DNA of 64,000 nucleotides from Candidatus Rubrivivax defluviihabitans (GTDB lineage: Bacteria > Pseudomonadota > Gammaproteobacteria > Burkholderiales > Burkholderiaceae_C), in contig JADJMW010000004.1 in the NCBI GenBank assembly GCA_016709385.1, forward strand, positions 186,001-250,000, read 5' to 3'. Shown piece by piece: positions 17,549-26,209 of the stretch; position 1 is the first letter of the stretch, and each line of letters begins with the position of its first letter. Position numbers and translations under genes: made by a program. The notes beneath the pieces were generated by a model. It saw only the letters and a list, made by a program, of their open reading frames with translations. It had not been told where the DNA came from and made no database searches.

Positions 17549-17916
17549 TAAAGGTCGTGTATTGCATCCGGCGTCGTGCGGACCTCTCGGCGCAGGAATT
17601 CCAGCGCTACTGGAAGGACGTGCACGCGCCGATGCTGCTGGAGAACTCGGCTGCGCTGCGACTGGCCGCCTACGTGCAGACCTCCCCGTTGGCGAGCCCG
17701 TACTCGGCACGCGTCGAGCGTGCCGGCGTGCTGGATACCCCCTTCGACGGCATCGCCGAGTTGTACTGGGCGAACGAACACGATCTGCGGACTGCGTTCG
17801 AGAGCGCGGAAGCGCTCGACGTGCAGCGAAGGCTTGCCGAAGACGAAGCGAACTTCATAGACCCCGCGCGATCGGCGCGCTGGGTCGCTACCGAAATTGC
17901 GCCTATCGAGCGCTGA
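17545..17916 (+). CDS. EthD family protein
   Basis: 123 residues with the dimeric alpha/beta-barrel EthD pattern: KVVYCIRRRADLSAQEFQRY followed by WKDVHAPML. EthD was first described beside ether-degrading P450 genes; its role is unclear. The start overlaps the OYE gene stop (ATGA). One of several EthD/Dabb-type proteins in this cluster. Confidence 0.85.
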   Translation: MIKVVYCIRRRADLSAQEFQRYWKDVHAPMLLENSAALRLAAYVQTSPLASPYSARVERAGVLDTPFDGIAELYWANEHDLRTAFESAEALDVQRRLAEDEANFIDPARSARWVATEIAPIER

Positions 17917-17939
17917 TCCCACTGAAACGGAGGCCCGCG

Positions 17940-19091
17940 ATGTTCTACCGCTCGAACGACGATGAAACGATGTACTGCGACGCGATCGGCAAACTGCTTG
18001 CGCAGGTCGCGCCGGTGCAGCGCGTGCAGGCGCTGGACAACCGCAAGGCCTTCGACTTCGAACTGCACCAGGCACTGGCCGAAGTCGGCGCCTGGGGTGT
18101 GGGCGTCGACGAAAGCCTGGGCGGCAGCGGCGGTGGTCCGGTGCTGCAGGTGCTGACGCTCGAGATGCTCGGCCAGCAGGCCACCTCAATGGCGGTATTC
18201 GGCGTCATCCAGTACATGGCCACCCGGTTGCTGCGGCAGTTCGGCACTGAAGAGCAGAAGCGGCAATACCTCGAGCCGCTGTGCAGCGGCAAGATCCGCG
18301 CCTCGTTCTGCATGACCGAATCGGGCGGCGGGACCGACATTCTCACGACGCTGAAGACCCGCGCCGTGCGTTCGGGCGAGGGATGGCGGCTGAACGGTTC
18401 GAAGTACTGGATCAGCGGGGCGACGCGCTCCGACCTGCTTATCGTCCTCGCCCGCACCGCCGAGCACCGATCGCGCGGCATTTCGATGTTCCTGGTGCCT
18501 GCACAGACCGGCGGCGTGACGGCCACCGAGCTGAACACCTTCGCGATCAATGGCTACGACACCTGCTCGGTGAGCCTGGACGACGTCGACCTGCCGGCCG
18601 ACGCGATCCTGGGCACCGAGAACCAGGGATTCATGCAGGTCCTCGGGACGCTGAACTCCGAGCGACTGAACGCTTCGGCGGTGGCTTCGGGCATCGGACG
18701 TGGTGCGCATCGACTGGCGGTTGCCTACGCGAAGGAACGCGAGGCCTTCGGTCGTCCTATCGGCCAGTTCCAGGCGCTGCAGCACAAGCTGGTGCACGCA
18801 GGCGTCGAGCTCGAGGCGGCCTGGACATTGACGCTGGGAGCGGCACGGCTCGAGGAGGAGGGCCGCGACGTCAGCGTCGAGAGCGCGATCGCCAAGCTCG
18901 CGGCGTCTGGCGCCGGGCAGCGCGCCGCCGAACTCGGCATGGAAGTGGTCGGCGGGGCTGCGTTCGACATCGACATGCCGATGCAGCGCTACTACCGCGA
19001 CATCCGCCTGTATTCGTTTGCGCCGCTCACCGACAGCATGGTCGCCAACTTTCTCGGCGAGCGCTGGCTCGGGTTGCCTCGTTCCTACTGA
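17940..19091 (+). CDS. Acyl-CoA dehydrogenase family protein, atypical active site
   Basis: 383 residues, FAD flavoprotein. SFCMTESGGGTD and GSKYWISGA are the usual substrate/FAD segments, and REAFGRPIGQFQALQ is the C-terminal FAD-binding region. The catalytic-base motif (YEGTxE in most members) is replaced by FAPLTDSM, and the protein ends GLPRSY. The base may sit elsewhere, as in isovaleryl-CoA dehydrogenases, or the enzyme may have another role. ATG 17940 follows a GGAGG site (ACGGAGGCCCGCG). Gap of 23 bases to the EthD gene. Confidence 0.82.
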   Translation: MFYRSNDDETMYCDAIGKLLAQVAPVQRVQALDNRKAFDFELHQALAEVGAWGVGVDESLGGSGGGPVLQVLTLEMLGQQATSMAVFGVIQYMATRLLRQFGTEEQKRQYLEPLCSGKIRASFCMTESGGGTDILTTLKTRAVRSGEGWRLNGSKYWISGATRSDLLIVLARTAEHRSRGISMFLVPAQTGGVTATELNTFAINGYDTCSVSLDDVDLPADAILGTENQGFMQVLGTLNSERLNASAVASGIGRGAHRLAVAYAKEREAFGRPIGQFQALQHKLVHAGVELEAAWTLTLGAARLEEEGRDVSVESAIAKLAASGAGQRAAELGMEVVGGAAFDIDMPMQRYYRDIRLYSFAPLTDSMVANFLGERWLGLPRSY

Positions 19092-19160
19092 GCCGGCGCT
19101 CTTGCGGAGTGCCACCCTTGCAGTCTTGACCCTCCCCCCACGCCCGAAGGACGAGCCTCG

Positions 19161-20021
19161 ATGAACCAAGCTTCCGCACCGATCGATCACGCGTTGCTGG
19201 CCGGCAACCGCAGGCCCGCATCGTCATATCGGGCGACACACTTTCTCTGGGAAGTCCAAGCCGGCGTCGCCGTCGTCACGCTGAACCGTCCCGAGCGCAA
19301 GAACCCTTTGACCTTCGACTCGTACGCCGAGCTGCGCGACCTGTTCGGCAACCTGAAGTTCGCGGACGACGTCAAGGTCATCGTCATTGCCGGGGCCGGC
19401 GGCAACTTCTGCTCGGGTGGCGACGTACACGAGATCATCGGGCCACTGGTCCGGCTGAAGGTACCCGAACTGCTGATGTTCACGCGAATGACCGGTGAGC
19501 TTGTCAAGGTCATGCGCGCCTGTCCGCAGCCGATAATCGCGGCGGTGGACGGCGTGTGCGCCGGCGCCGGCGCGATCGTCGCAATGGCATCGGACATCCG
19601 CCTCGGCACGGTGCGCAGCAAGACCGCCTTCTTGTTCAACCGGGTCGGTCTGGCCGGCTGCGACATGGGTGCCTGCGCGATGCTTCCACGCATCGTCGGC
19701 CAGGGCCGCGCGAGTGAACTGCTATACACCGGCCGTGCGCTTGGCGGTGAGGAAGCCGAGCGGTGGGGTTTTCTCAATCGACTGTGCTCGCCCGAGAGGC
19801 TCCGCGACGAGGCGCTCGCGTTGGCACGGGAGCTGGCGGATGGCCCAACGTTCGCGAACGGCATTACCAAGACGATGCTGCACCAGGAATGGGCGATGAC
19901 GATCGACCAGGCCATCGAGGCCGAGGCGCAGGCGCAGGCGATCTGCATGCTGACGCAGGACTTCACGCGCGCCTACGAGGCGTTCGCGGTGAAGAAGAAG
20001 CCGGTTTTCCAGGGGGACTGA
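19161..20021 (+). CDS. Enoyl-CoA hydratase/isomerase family protein
   Basis: 286 residues, with an N-terminal extension of about 30 residues before the crotonase core. FCSGGDVHEI and GVCAGAGAIVAMASD are the oxyanion-hole segments. Both standard catalytic Glu are missing; the active loop reads GLAGCDMGACAMLPRI, so an Asp may act instead, as in some isomerases. Chemistry therefore uncertain. The gene is followed after 1 base by an acyl-CoA dehydrogenase. Confidence 0.82.
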   Translation: MNQASAPIDHALLAGNRRPASSYRATHFLWEVQAGVAVVTLNRPERKNPLTFDSYAELRDLFGNLKFADDVKVIVIAGAGGNFCSGGDVHEIIGPLVRLKVPELLMFTRMTGELVKVMRACPQPIIAAVDGVCAGAGAIVAMASDIRLGTVRSKTAFLFNRVGLAGCDMGACAMLPRIVGQGRASELLYTGRALGGEEAERWGFLNRLCSPERLRDEALALARELADGPTFANGITKTMLHQEWAMTIDQAIEAEAQAQAICMLTQDFTRAYEAFAVKKKPVFQGD

Positions 20022-20022
20022 A

Positions 20023-21231
20023 ATGAGCGATTCGTCTTACCTCGACTGGCCGTTCTTCGAAGAGCGGCACCGCTCGCTCGCGCGCGACGCCGAGGCCTGG
20101 GCGGCTGCGCACGCCGAGTCGGCGCATGGCGACGACCTGGACCGCGATTGCCGTTCGCTGGTGCAGGCGCTCGGCACGGACGGGTGGTTGGCGCACGTCG
20201 TCGCGGGCCGGGCGTACGGTGGGGCAGGCGAGACCATCGACACGCGCGGCATCTGCCTGATCCGCGAGACGCTGGCGCGCCATTCCGGGCTGGCGGACTT
20301 CGTCTTCGCGATGCAGGGCCTTGGTTCGGGCGCCATCAGTCTCGCCGGCACGCCGGCACAGAAAGAGCGCTTCCTGGCACCGGTGGCCTCGGGGCGTGCG
20401 ATCGCCGCGTTCGCTTTGTCCGAGCCCGACGCCGGGTCCGACGTCGGTGCGATGGCGTGTGCCGCGGTCGCGCAAGGCGACGACTACGTCATCGACGGTG
20501 AAAAGACCTGGATTTCGAACGGGGGCATCGCCGACCAGTACGTCGTCTTCGCGCGCACCGGCGAGTCGGGTGACTGCGGTGCGGCGGGCAAGCCGACCAA
20601 AGGCTCGCGCGGCATCACGGCCTTCATCGTCGAAGCCTCGACGCCGGGATTTGAGGTCGCCGAGCGCATCCGCGTGATCGCGCCTCATCCGCTCGCGCGA
20701 CTGAAATTCGTCGATTGCCGCGTGCCGGCGAGCCAGCGCCTGGGCGCTGTCGGTGAAGGCTTCAAGATTGCGATGCGCACCCTGGACGTGTTTCGCACCT
20801 CGGTGGCCGCGGCCGCGCTGGGCTTCGGTTGGCGTGCGCTGGACGAGGCGCTGGCACGTGCCACCTCGCGGCGGATGTTCGGTGGTGTGCTGGCGGACTT
20901 CCAGCTCACCCAGGCCAAGCTGGCGCAGATGGCGACGACGCTGGAAAGCGCCGCGCTGCTCACCTACCGCGCCGCCTGGCAGCGTGACCAGGGCCGCAAC
21001 GTGACGCGCGAGGCGGCGATGGCCAAGATGGCCGCCACCGAGGGCGCGCAGCAGGTCATCGACGCGGCCGTGCAGATGTGGGGCGGACTGGGCGTGGTCA
21101 GCGAGCAACCCGTGGAGCGCCTCTATCGCGAGATCCGCGCGCTGCGCATCTACGAGGGTGCCACTGAAGTCCAGCAGTTGATCATCGCGCGCGAGTTGCT
21201 GCGAGGCTTTGCACTTTCGCAACGGGCTTGA
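20023..21231 (+). CDS. Acyl-CoA dehydrogenase
   Basis: 402 residues, a complete FAD-dependent dehydrogenase. AFALSEPDAGSDVG and GEKTWISNGG are present, and the C-terminal motif RIYEGATEVQQL keeps the catalytic Glu. It would introduce a double bond into an acyl-CoA and pass electrons to ETF. A ribosome site (AGGGGGACTGAA) overlaps the end of the previous gene, so the hydratase-like protein and this enzyme are probably made together. Confidence 0.9.
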   Translation: MSDSSYLDWPFFEERHRSLARDAEAWAAAHAESAHGDDLDRDCRSLVQALGTDGWLAHVVAGRAYGGAGETIDTRGICLIRETLARHSGLADFVFAMQGLGSGAISLAGTPAQKERFLAPVASGRAIAAFALSEPDAGSDVGAMACAAVAQGDDYVIDGEKTWISNGGIADQYVVFARTGESGDCGAAGKPTKGSRGITAFIVEASTPGFEVAERIRVIAPHPLARLKFVDCRVPASQRLGAVGEGFKIAMRTLDVFRTSVAAAALGFGWRALDEALARATSRRMFGGVLADFQLTQAKLAQMATTLESAALLTYRAAWQRDQGRNVTREAAMAKMAATEGAQQVIDAAVQMWGGLGVVSEQPVERLYREIRALRIYEGATEVQQLIIARELLRGFALSQRA

Positions 21232-21277
21232 GGCGGCAGGAGCCCTTGCACCGCAGGGGTCGCCTGCATATACTTAA

Positions 21278-21293
21278 ACAAACGGTCGTTAGT
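21278..21293. promoter_or_regulatory. Putative TetR operator upstream of an SDR gene
   Basis: ACAAACGGTCGTTAGT, with one mismatch to the ACTAAC/GTTAGT arms of the site at 24346 and the same 4-base spacing between half-sites. It lies 24 bp upstream of the SDR start, where it would block a promoter. Confidence 0.5.
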
Positions 21294-21316
21294 TAGCAAA
21301 ATGAGGGTTCAACTTC

Positions 21317-22051
21317 ATGGGTGATTTGCAACGGGGTACGGCCCTGGTGACCGGAGCGAGCAGCGGCATCGGCGCCGCCGTGGCGGCTGCGCTCGCCGGG
21401 CAGGGGTGGAGGGTGATCTGCGCGGCCAGGCGCGTCGACAAGCTGGCGACGCTGGCCCGGACCATCGGACAGGGGGCGGTGGCGATCGCGCTCGACGTAT
21501 CCGACGCCGGATCGGTCGGCTCGCTAGCCGAGCGGCTACCCGATGGATGGAGGGAGGTCGACCTTCTGGTCAACAACGCCGGGCATGACGTCGGCGGACG
21601 ACGGCGCTTCGACCGGGGCTCGATCGAAGATTGGGCCACGACCGTGCAGACCAACGCCATCGGCATGATGCGCGTTACGCATGCGTTGCTCCCCGGCATG
21701 GTCGAACGCGGACGCGGCCACATCGTCAACATCGGCTCGATCGCCGCGCTGGATGTTCAGCCCGGTGGCGCCGCTTACGTGACCAGCAAGTTCGCCGTCA
21801 ACGGCTTCAGTCAGGCGCTGCGGGCCGACTTCAAGGGCAAGGGCGTGCGAGTCACGCAGATCCTTCCGGGATTGGTGAGAACCGAGTTCGCCGAGACCCG
21901 GTGGGCAGGGGACACGGCCCGGGCCGAAGAGTTCTATGGCAAGTTCCCTGTCGTGCTCGATGCGGCGGACGTCGCGCGCGCCGTGGTCTACGCCGCCGAG
22001 CAACCGCCGCACGTGACGATCGCCGAACTGGTTGTCGTCACCTCGGCTTGA
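21317..22051 (+). CDS. Short-chain dehydrogenase/reductase
   Basis: 244 residues, classical SDR. The cofactor motif is TGASSGIGAAV (residues about 11-21); an Arg-rich CAARRVDKL after strand 2 suggests NADP(H). NNAGHD and the YVTSKF active site (Tyr and Lys) are intact. It would interconvert a hydroxyl and a keto group, perhaps on a 3-hydroxyacyl-CoA. A GAGGG site precedes ATG 21317. First gene of the unit behind the operator at 21278. Confidence 0.88.
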   Translation: MGDLQRGTALVTGASSGIGAAVAAALAGQGWRVICAARRVDKLATLARTIGQGAVAIALDVSDAGSVGSLAERLPDGWREVDLLVNNAGHDVGGRRRFDRGSIEDWATTVQTNAIGMMRVTHALLPGMVERGRGHIVNIGSIAALDVQPGGAAYVTSKFAVNGFSQALRADFKGKGVRVTQILPGLVRTEFAETRWAGDTARAEEFYGKFPVVLDAADVARAVVYAAEQPPHVTIAELVVVTSA

Positions 22052-22070
22052 CGAGAGGGGTGTTGCAACG

Positions 22071-22370
22071 ATGTTCCACCACGTGGTGCTGATGAAGTTC
22101 AGCGCGCAGGCGGGTCCCGCATTTCATTCGCTCGTCGAGGCCTACTGCGCCCGCGTGCGCAGCGCCGACCCTCCGCCGCATCGCTACGTCTACCGACCGA
22201 ACATCGCCACGCGCAACGACGGCCTGGACCACGGCATCGTCGCGGTGTTCAACAGCGCTGCGGAACACGACCGTTACCAAGTCTCGAAGGTACACCAGGA
22301 AATGAAGGCTTACATGACCCCTTTCATCGAACGCATCGTCGTCTGCGACATCGACGACGAGCTGCCATGA
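22071..22370 (+). CDS. Dabb (stress-responsive alpha/beta-barrel) family protein
   Basis: 99 residues. MFHHVVLMKF at the start, the HGIVAVFNSAAEHDRYQV strand-helix and the C-terminal VCDI match the Dabb fold, a dimeric ferredoxin-like barrel related to EthD. Some relatives are polyketide or terpenoid cyclases, others have unknown roles. It lies 19 bases after the SDR gene and its stop overlaps the next ligase start (ATGA). Confidence 0.82.
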   Translation: MFHHVVLMKFSAQAGPAFHSLVEAYCARVRSADPPPHRYVYRPNIATRNDGLDHGIVAVFNSAAEHDRYQVSKVHQEMKAYMTPFIERIVVCDIDDELP

Positions 22371-24295
22371 TTGCGGCTTCCTGCCAGCTGGCGAAGTTCC
22401 TCGACCAGCATGCCCTTGCCGATTACGAGGCGCTGTGCCTCCGCGCCGACGAAGACCCGGAGTGGTTCTGGCGCGCGGTGATGGATTTCCATCAGCTCCA
22501 CTTCTTCCGGCCGTTCGACCGTCTGCTCGATACCGACAAAGGTGCGCCATGGGCTCGCTGGTGCGTCGGCGGCACGACCAACCTGGCCTGGAACTGCCTG
22601 GAGCGGCCGCTGGCGGCGCTCGGTGCCACGCACGAGGCCATCGTATGGGAAGGCGAGGACGGTCTGAGGCGCGTTCTGACGCAGGACGAACTGAACCTGG
22701 CCGTCCGCAGCGCGGCTGGCGGGTTGGCCGCGCTGGGCTGCGGCCGCGGCGACGTTGTTGGGCTGTACCTGCCGATGGTCCCGGAAGCGATCGTCGCCTA
22801 CCTCGCGATCGTCAGCCTCGGCGCGATCGCACTGCCGATGTTCTCCGGCTTCGGCGCCCAGGCTGTCGCCGAGCGACTGGTCGATGCGCAAGCCAAGGCG
22901 GTGATCTGCGCCGACCACACGTTGCGGCGCGGCAAGCGCATCGAAATGCGGGAGGTGATCGACGCGGTCGTGTCGTCGGTGCCGTCGCTGCGACACGTGG
23001 TGGTTGTGCAGCGCGATCCGGATGAGCCGTTCGTTGCCGACCCAAGGGTCGGCATCGAACAGCTGACGTGGACCCGGCTGGCCATATCGAGCGCGCCGCA
23101 GCGCGCGATCGAATTGGACGCCGAGACGCCAGCGATGATCGTCTACACGTCGGGGACGACTGGAAGACCGAAGGGCACGGTCCACACCCATTGCGGGTTC
23201 CTGACCAAGGTGGCGCTCGATTTCGGACTGATCCTCGACCTGCGCAAGGGCGATCGGCTGCTGTGGATGAGCGACATGGGTTGGCTGACGGGCCCGATCC
23301 TGGCGGTTGCCGCTCCGCTGCTCGGCGCGACGCTGGTGCTCGTCGAAGGCGTTCCCGATTACCCGCAGCCCGGCCGGTTGTGGAAGCTGGTGCAAGACCA
23401 CCGCATCAGCTTCCTCGGCGTCGCACCGACAATGATCCGCGCCTTCATGCAGCAGCCGGAACCCGAGTTCCGCAAGTACGACCTGGGCAGCTTGCGCGTG
23501 ACTGCGGCGACCGGTGAGCCTTGGACGCCGGAGGCCTGGAATTGGCTGCGCCACGAAGTCTGCAGCGGTCGCGTCCCACTGCTGAACTATTCCGGGGGCA
23601 CCGAGATCGGCGGCGGCATAGTTTCCGGCACGATGCTGCACCAGGATCTGAAGCCGTGTGCCTTCGCCGGGCCCATCCCTGGCATGGGGGCTGTGGTCGT
23701 CGATGAAGCGGGCCAACCGGTGGCTGAGGGGCAGGTCGGCGAGCTCGCGCTGATGCGAGCGTCCATCGGGCTGACACGCGGCTTCTGGCGCGACCCCGAG
23801 CGCTACCTCGAGTCCTACTGGTCCAAGATCCCGGGGCTGTGGGTGCACGGCGACTTCGCGTCGATCGATGCCGACGGGCTGTGGTACATCCACGGCCGTT
23901 CTGACGACACCATCAAGGTTTCCGGCAAGCGCACCGGTCCCGCCGAAGTCGAGGCCGCGCTGCTGGCCACCGGCCTGATCGCCGAGGCCGCTGCCGTCGG
24001 CGTGCCCGACCCGGTGAAAGGCAATGCGGTTGTCTGCGTCTGCGTACCGGCGCGAGCGACGGTGCCGGGCGCAGCGGTCGACGCGCAGTTGCGGGACGCG
24101 GTCGTCGCCTCGCTCGGCGCGTCGTTCCGACCGAAGAGCATCGTATGGGTCTCCGATTTGCCGAAGACCAGAACGCTGAAGATCATGCGACGCCTGGTGC
24201 GCTCGATACTGCTCGGCGATCCCACCGGCGACCTGTCCGGACTCGTCAACCCCGATTCGCTCGACGACCTGAAGCTGCACCGGCTGCCGGCCTGA
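22367..24295 (+). CDS. AMP-dependent synthetase, acetyl/propionyl-CoA synthetase-like
   Basis: 642 residues, the long form like acetyl-CoA and acetoacetyl-CoA synthetases. An N-terminal ACAS_N-like region (WFWRAVMDF) precedes the P-loop IVYTSGTTGRPKGTVHTH (about residues 262-279). Later come WMSDMGWLTGP, the NYSGGTEIGGGIVSGT adenylate region and the acylation-site segment TLKIMRRLVRS with the catalytic Lys. It would activate an organic acid as CoA thioester; a branched or hydroxylated acid is possible. The ATGA overlap with the Dabb gene implies coupling. Confidence 0.88.
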   Translation: MIAASCQLAKFLDQHALADYEALCLRADEDPEWFWRAVMDFHQLHFFRPFDRLLDTDKGAPWARWCVGGTTNLAWNCLERPLAALGATHEAIVWEGEDGLRRVLTQDELNLAVRSAAGGLAALGCGRGDVVGLYLPMVPEAIVAYLAIVSLGAIALPMFSGFGAQAVAERLVDAQAKAVICADHTLRRGKRIEMREVIDAVVSSVPSLRHVVVVQRDPDEPFVADPRVGIEQLTWTRLAISSAPQRAIELDAETPAMIVYTSGTTGRPKGTVHTHCGFLTKVALDFGLILDLRKGDRLLWMSDMGWLTGPILAVAAPLLGATLVLVEGVPDYPQPGRLWKLVQDHRISFLGVAPTMIRAFMQQPEPEFRKYDLGSLRVTAATGEPWTPEAWNWLRHEVCSGRVPLLNYSGGTEIGGGIVSGTMLHQDLKPCAFAGPIPGMGAVVVDEAGQPVAEGQVGELALMRASIGLTRGFWRDPERYLESYWSKIPGLWVHGDFASIDADGLWYIHGRSDDTIKVSGKRTGPAEVEAALLATGLIAEAAAVGVPDPVKGNAVVCVCVPARATVPGAAVDAQLRDAVVASLGASFRPKSIVWVSDLPKTRTLKIMRRLVRSILLGDPTGDLSGLVNPDSLDDLKLHRLPA

Positions 24296-24345
24296 ACGGT
24301 GCTTGCTCCACCGCTTGCGAGGCGAGGGTTTTCACTGCTATCAAG

Positions 24346-24361
24346 ACTAACGGCTGTTAGT
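24346..24361. promoter_or_regulatory. Putative TetR operator upstream of the carboxyltransferase gene
   Basis: ACTAACGGCTGTTAGT: arms ACTAAC and GTTAGT are perfectly complementary around a 4-base centre, followed by a further TAGTAT. It lies 33 bp upstream of the carboxyltransferase start. Confidence 0.6.
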
Positions 24362-24393
24362 TAGTATGACACAACTTCTGGAAGGTTTCTTCG

Positions 24394-25926
24394 ATGTCCC
24401 AAGATCAATTGCGCGCCACGCTGGCCGGCTATGTCGAGAAGGCACAAGCGGGGGGCAGTTCCAAGGCCCGCGAACGGCACCAGTCCCAGGGCAAGATGCT
24501 GGTGCGCGACCGGCTGCTCAAGCTGTTCGACGACGGCACGCTGATCGAGGACGGTTTGCTCGCCGGCATCCGGCGCGACCTGCCCGGCGATGCGGTCGTG
24601 ACCTGTATCGGCCGCATTCATGGCCGCGAGGTTGCCGTCATCGCCAACGACATGACGGTCAAGGCCGGCACCTGGGGCTACACCACCTTCCTGAAGATCA
24701 CGCAGATGCAAGAGCTGGCAGCGCGTAACAAGCTGCCGCTGCTCTACCTGGTGGATTCGGCCGGCGCCCGCATCGACGACCAGTTCGACTGCTACCTTGG
24801 CCGGAAGGCCTGGGGCAACATCTTCTACAACCAGGTCCAGGTCTCCGGCGTGGTCCCGCAGGTTTGCCTGATGTTCGGACCGTCGCCTGCCGGATCGGCT
24901 TACGTACCTGCGCTGTGCGACGTCACCTTCATGGTCGACAAGAACGCCACAGCCTACCTCGGCTCACCACGCCTGGCCAAGATGGCCACTGGCGAGGACG
25001 TCACCGAGGAGCAGATGGGTGGAGCGCGCATGCACTGTGCAATGAGCGGCCTCGGCGACCTGCTCGTGGCGACCGAAGGCGAGGCGATCGAGCGCGCACG
25101 CGAGTATCTACGCTTCTTCCCCGACCACTTCGATGACGCGCCTGCGATGCAGCCGGCGGCCGCGCCAGAGTCCGGACCGAAGCCCTCGGATATCGTGCCG
25201 CCGAACCAGAACACGGCCTACGACGTGCGCAAGCTGATCCGCGCGCTGGTCGACGCCGGCTCGTTCTTCGAACTGAAGGAGCTGTTCGCGAAGGAGCTCT
25301 GCACCGGGCTCGCACGGCTCGGTGGGCGTCCGGTGGGCATCGTCGCGAACAACTCGGCAAACAAGGGCGGCGTGCTGTTCAACGACTCGTCGGACAAGGG
25401 CGCGCGCTTCATCTGGATGTGCAACGCCTTCAACATCCCGCTGCTGTTCCTGCAGGACATCAGCGGCTTCATGATCGGCAGCGCGGTCGAGCGCGCTGGC
25501 ATCATCCGCCACGGCGCGAAGCTGCTGACGGCAGTCTGTGAGGCCAAGGTGCCGCGCATCTCGGTGATGGTGCGCAAGGGCTATGGTGGCGGCTACCTGG
25601 CGATGTCGGGAGCGCCGACCCAGCCCGATGCGCAACTCGCATTGGCCGGAGCCATGCCGGCACTGATGGGGCCCGAGGCCGCGGTCAATGCGATCCACCT
25701 AAACCAGATCGAGGCGCTGCCTGAAGGCGAGCGGACGGCATTCATCCAGGCCAAGCGTGAAGAGTACGCGCGCGACATCAACCCCTACGACCCCGCCGAC
25801 AGGTTTTCGTTCGAGGCGGTAGTCGATCCCGACGACCTTCGAGACGACCTGATCCGGCGCTTCGCTATCTACAGCCGTCGCGAGATCTCTCGCATCGAGC
25901 GCCGCAACGGTGTTTACCCCGTCTGA
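24394..25926 (+). CDS. Acyl-CoA carboxylase, carboxyltransferase subunit
   Basis: 510 residues, a fused beta/alpha carboxyltransferase like propionyl- and methylcrotonyl-CoA carboxylase beta chains. The N-half contains YLVDSAGARIDDQ and the FGPSPAGSAYVPA oxyanion segment; the C-half contains FLQDISGFMIGSAVE and MVRKGYGGGYLAMSGAPT. It transfers carboxyl from biotin on BCCP to an acyl-CoA. The BCCP gene follows at once and the biotin carboxylase is upstream at 14058. The acceptor (methylcrotonyl-, geranyl-, propionyl- or another acyl-CoA) is not resolvable by eye. Confidence 0.9.
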   Translation: MSQDQLRATLAGYVEKAQAGGSSKARERHQSQGKMLVRDRLLKLFDDGTLIEDGLLAGIRRDLPGDAVVTCIGRIHGREVAVIANDMTVKAGTWGYTTFLKITQMQELAARNKLPLLYLVDSAGARIDDQFDCYLGRKAWGNIFYNQVQVSGVVPQVCLMFGPSPAGSAYVPALCDVTFMVDKNATAYLGSPRLAKMATGEDVTEEQMGGARMHCAMSGLGDLLVATEGEAIERAREYLRFFPDHFDDAPAMQPAAAPESGPKPSDIVPPNQNTAYDVRKLIRALVDAGSFFELKELFAKELCTGLARLGGRPVGIVANNSANKGGVLFNDSSDKGARFIWMCNAFNIPLLFLQDISGFMIGSAVERAGIIRHGAKLLTAVCEAKVPRISVMVRKGYGGGYLAMSGAPTQPDAQLALAGAMPALMGPEAAVNAIHLNQIEALPEGERTAFIQAKREEYARDINPYDPADRFSFEAVVDPDDLRDDLIRRFAIYSRREISRIERRNGVYPV

Positions 25927-25942
25927 CACGAAAGGCAAAGCC

Positions 25943-26158
25943 ATGAGCTACCAGGTTCTCGCGCCGATGGCGGGCTCGATCTACCGCATCGAAGTCATCG
26001 AAGGCGATGCAGTGACCGAGGCCTCGGTGCTGCTGATCATGGAGTCGATGAAGATGGAGATACCGGTCGAGGCCATGTTTGCGGGCAAGGTGTCCAAGAT
26101 CCATTGCAGTGTCGGCGATCTCGTCGACCAGGATCAATTGTTAGTTGTCCTGGCCTGA
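25943..26158 (+). CDS. Free-standing biotin carboxyl carrier protein
   Basis: 71 residues, consisting only of a biotinyl domain. The biotinylation site is ESMKMEIPV, with the Lys at about residue 37. It is much shorter than housekeeping AccB (about 150 residues) and has no Pro/Ala linker. It must shuttle carboxybiotin between the BC at 14058 and the CT at 24394. ATG 25943 follows an AAAGGCAAAG stretch and lies 16 bases after the CT stop. Confidence 0.9.
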   Translation: MSYQVLAPMAGSIYRIEVIEGDAVTEASVLLIMESMKMEIPVEAMFAGKVSKIHCSVGDLVDQDQLLVVLA

Positions 26159-26209
26159 ATCAGGACCCGCCTCCGCGACCAGGCATCAATGCAACCAGAA
26201 GGCACAGTC

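Noticed and set aside
22310..24280. Minus-strand open frame of 656 codons
   Set aside because: It is the antisense shadow of the CoA synthetase gene; composition is Arg/His-rich and it matches no family.
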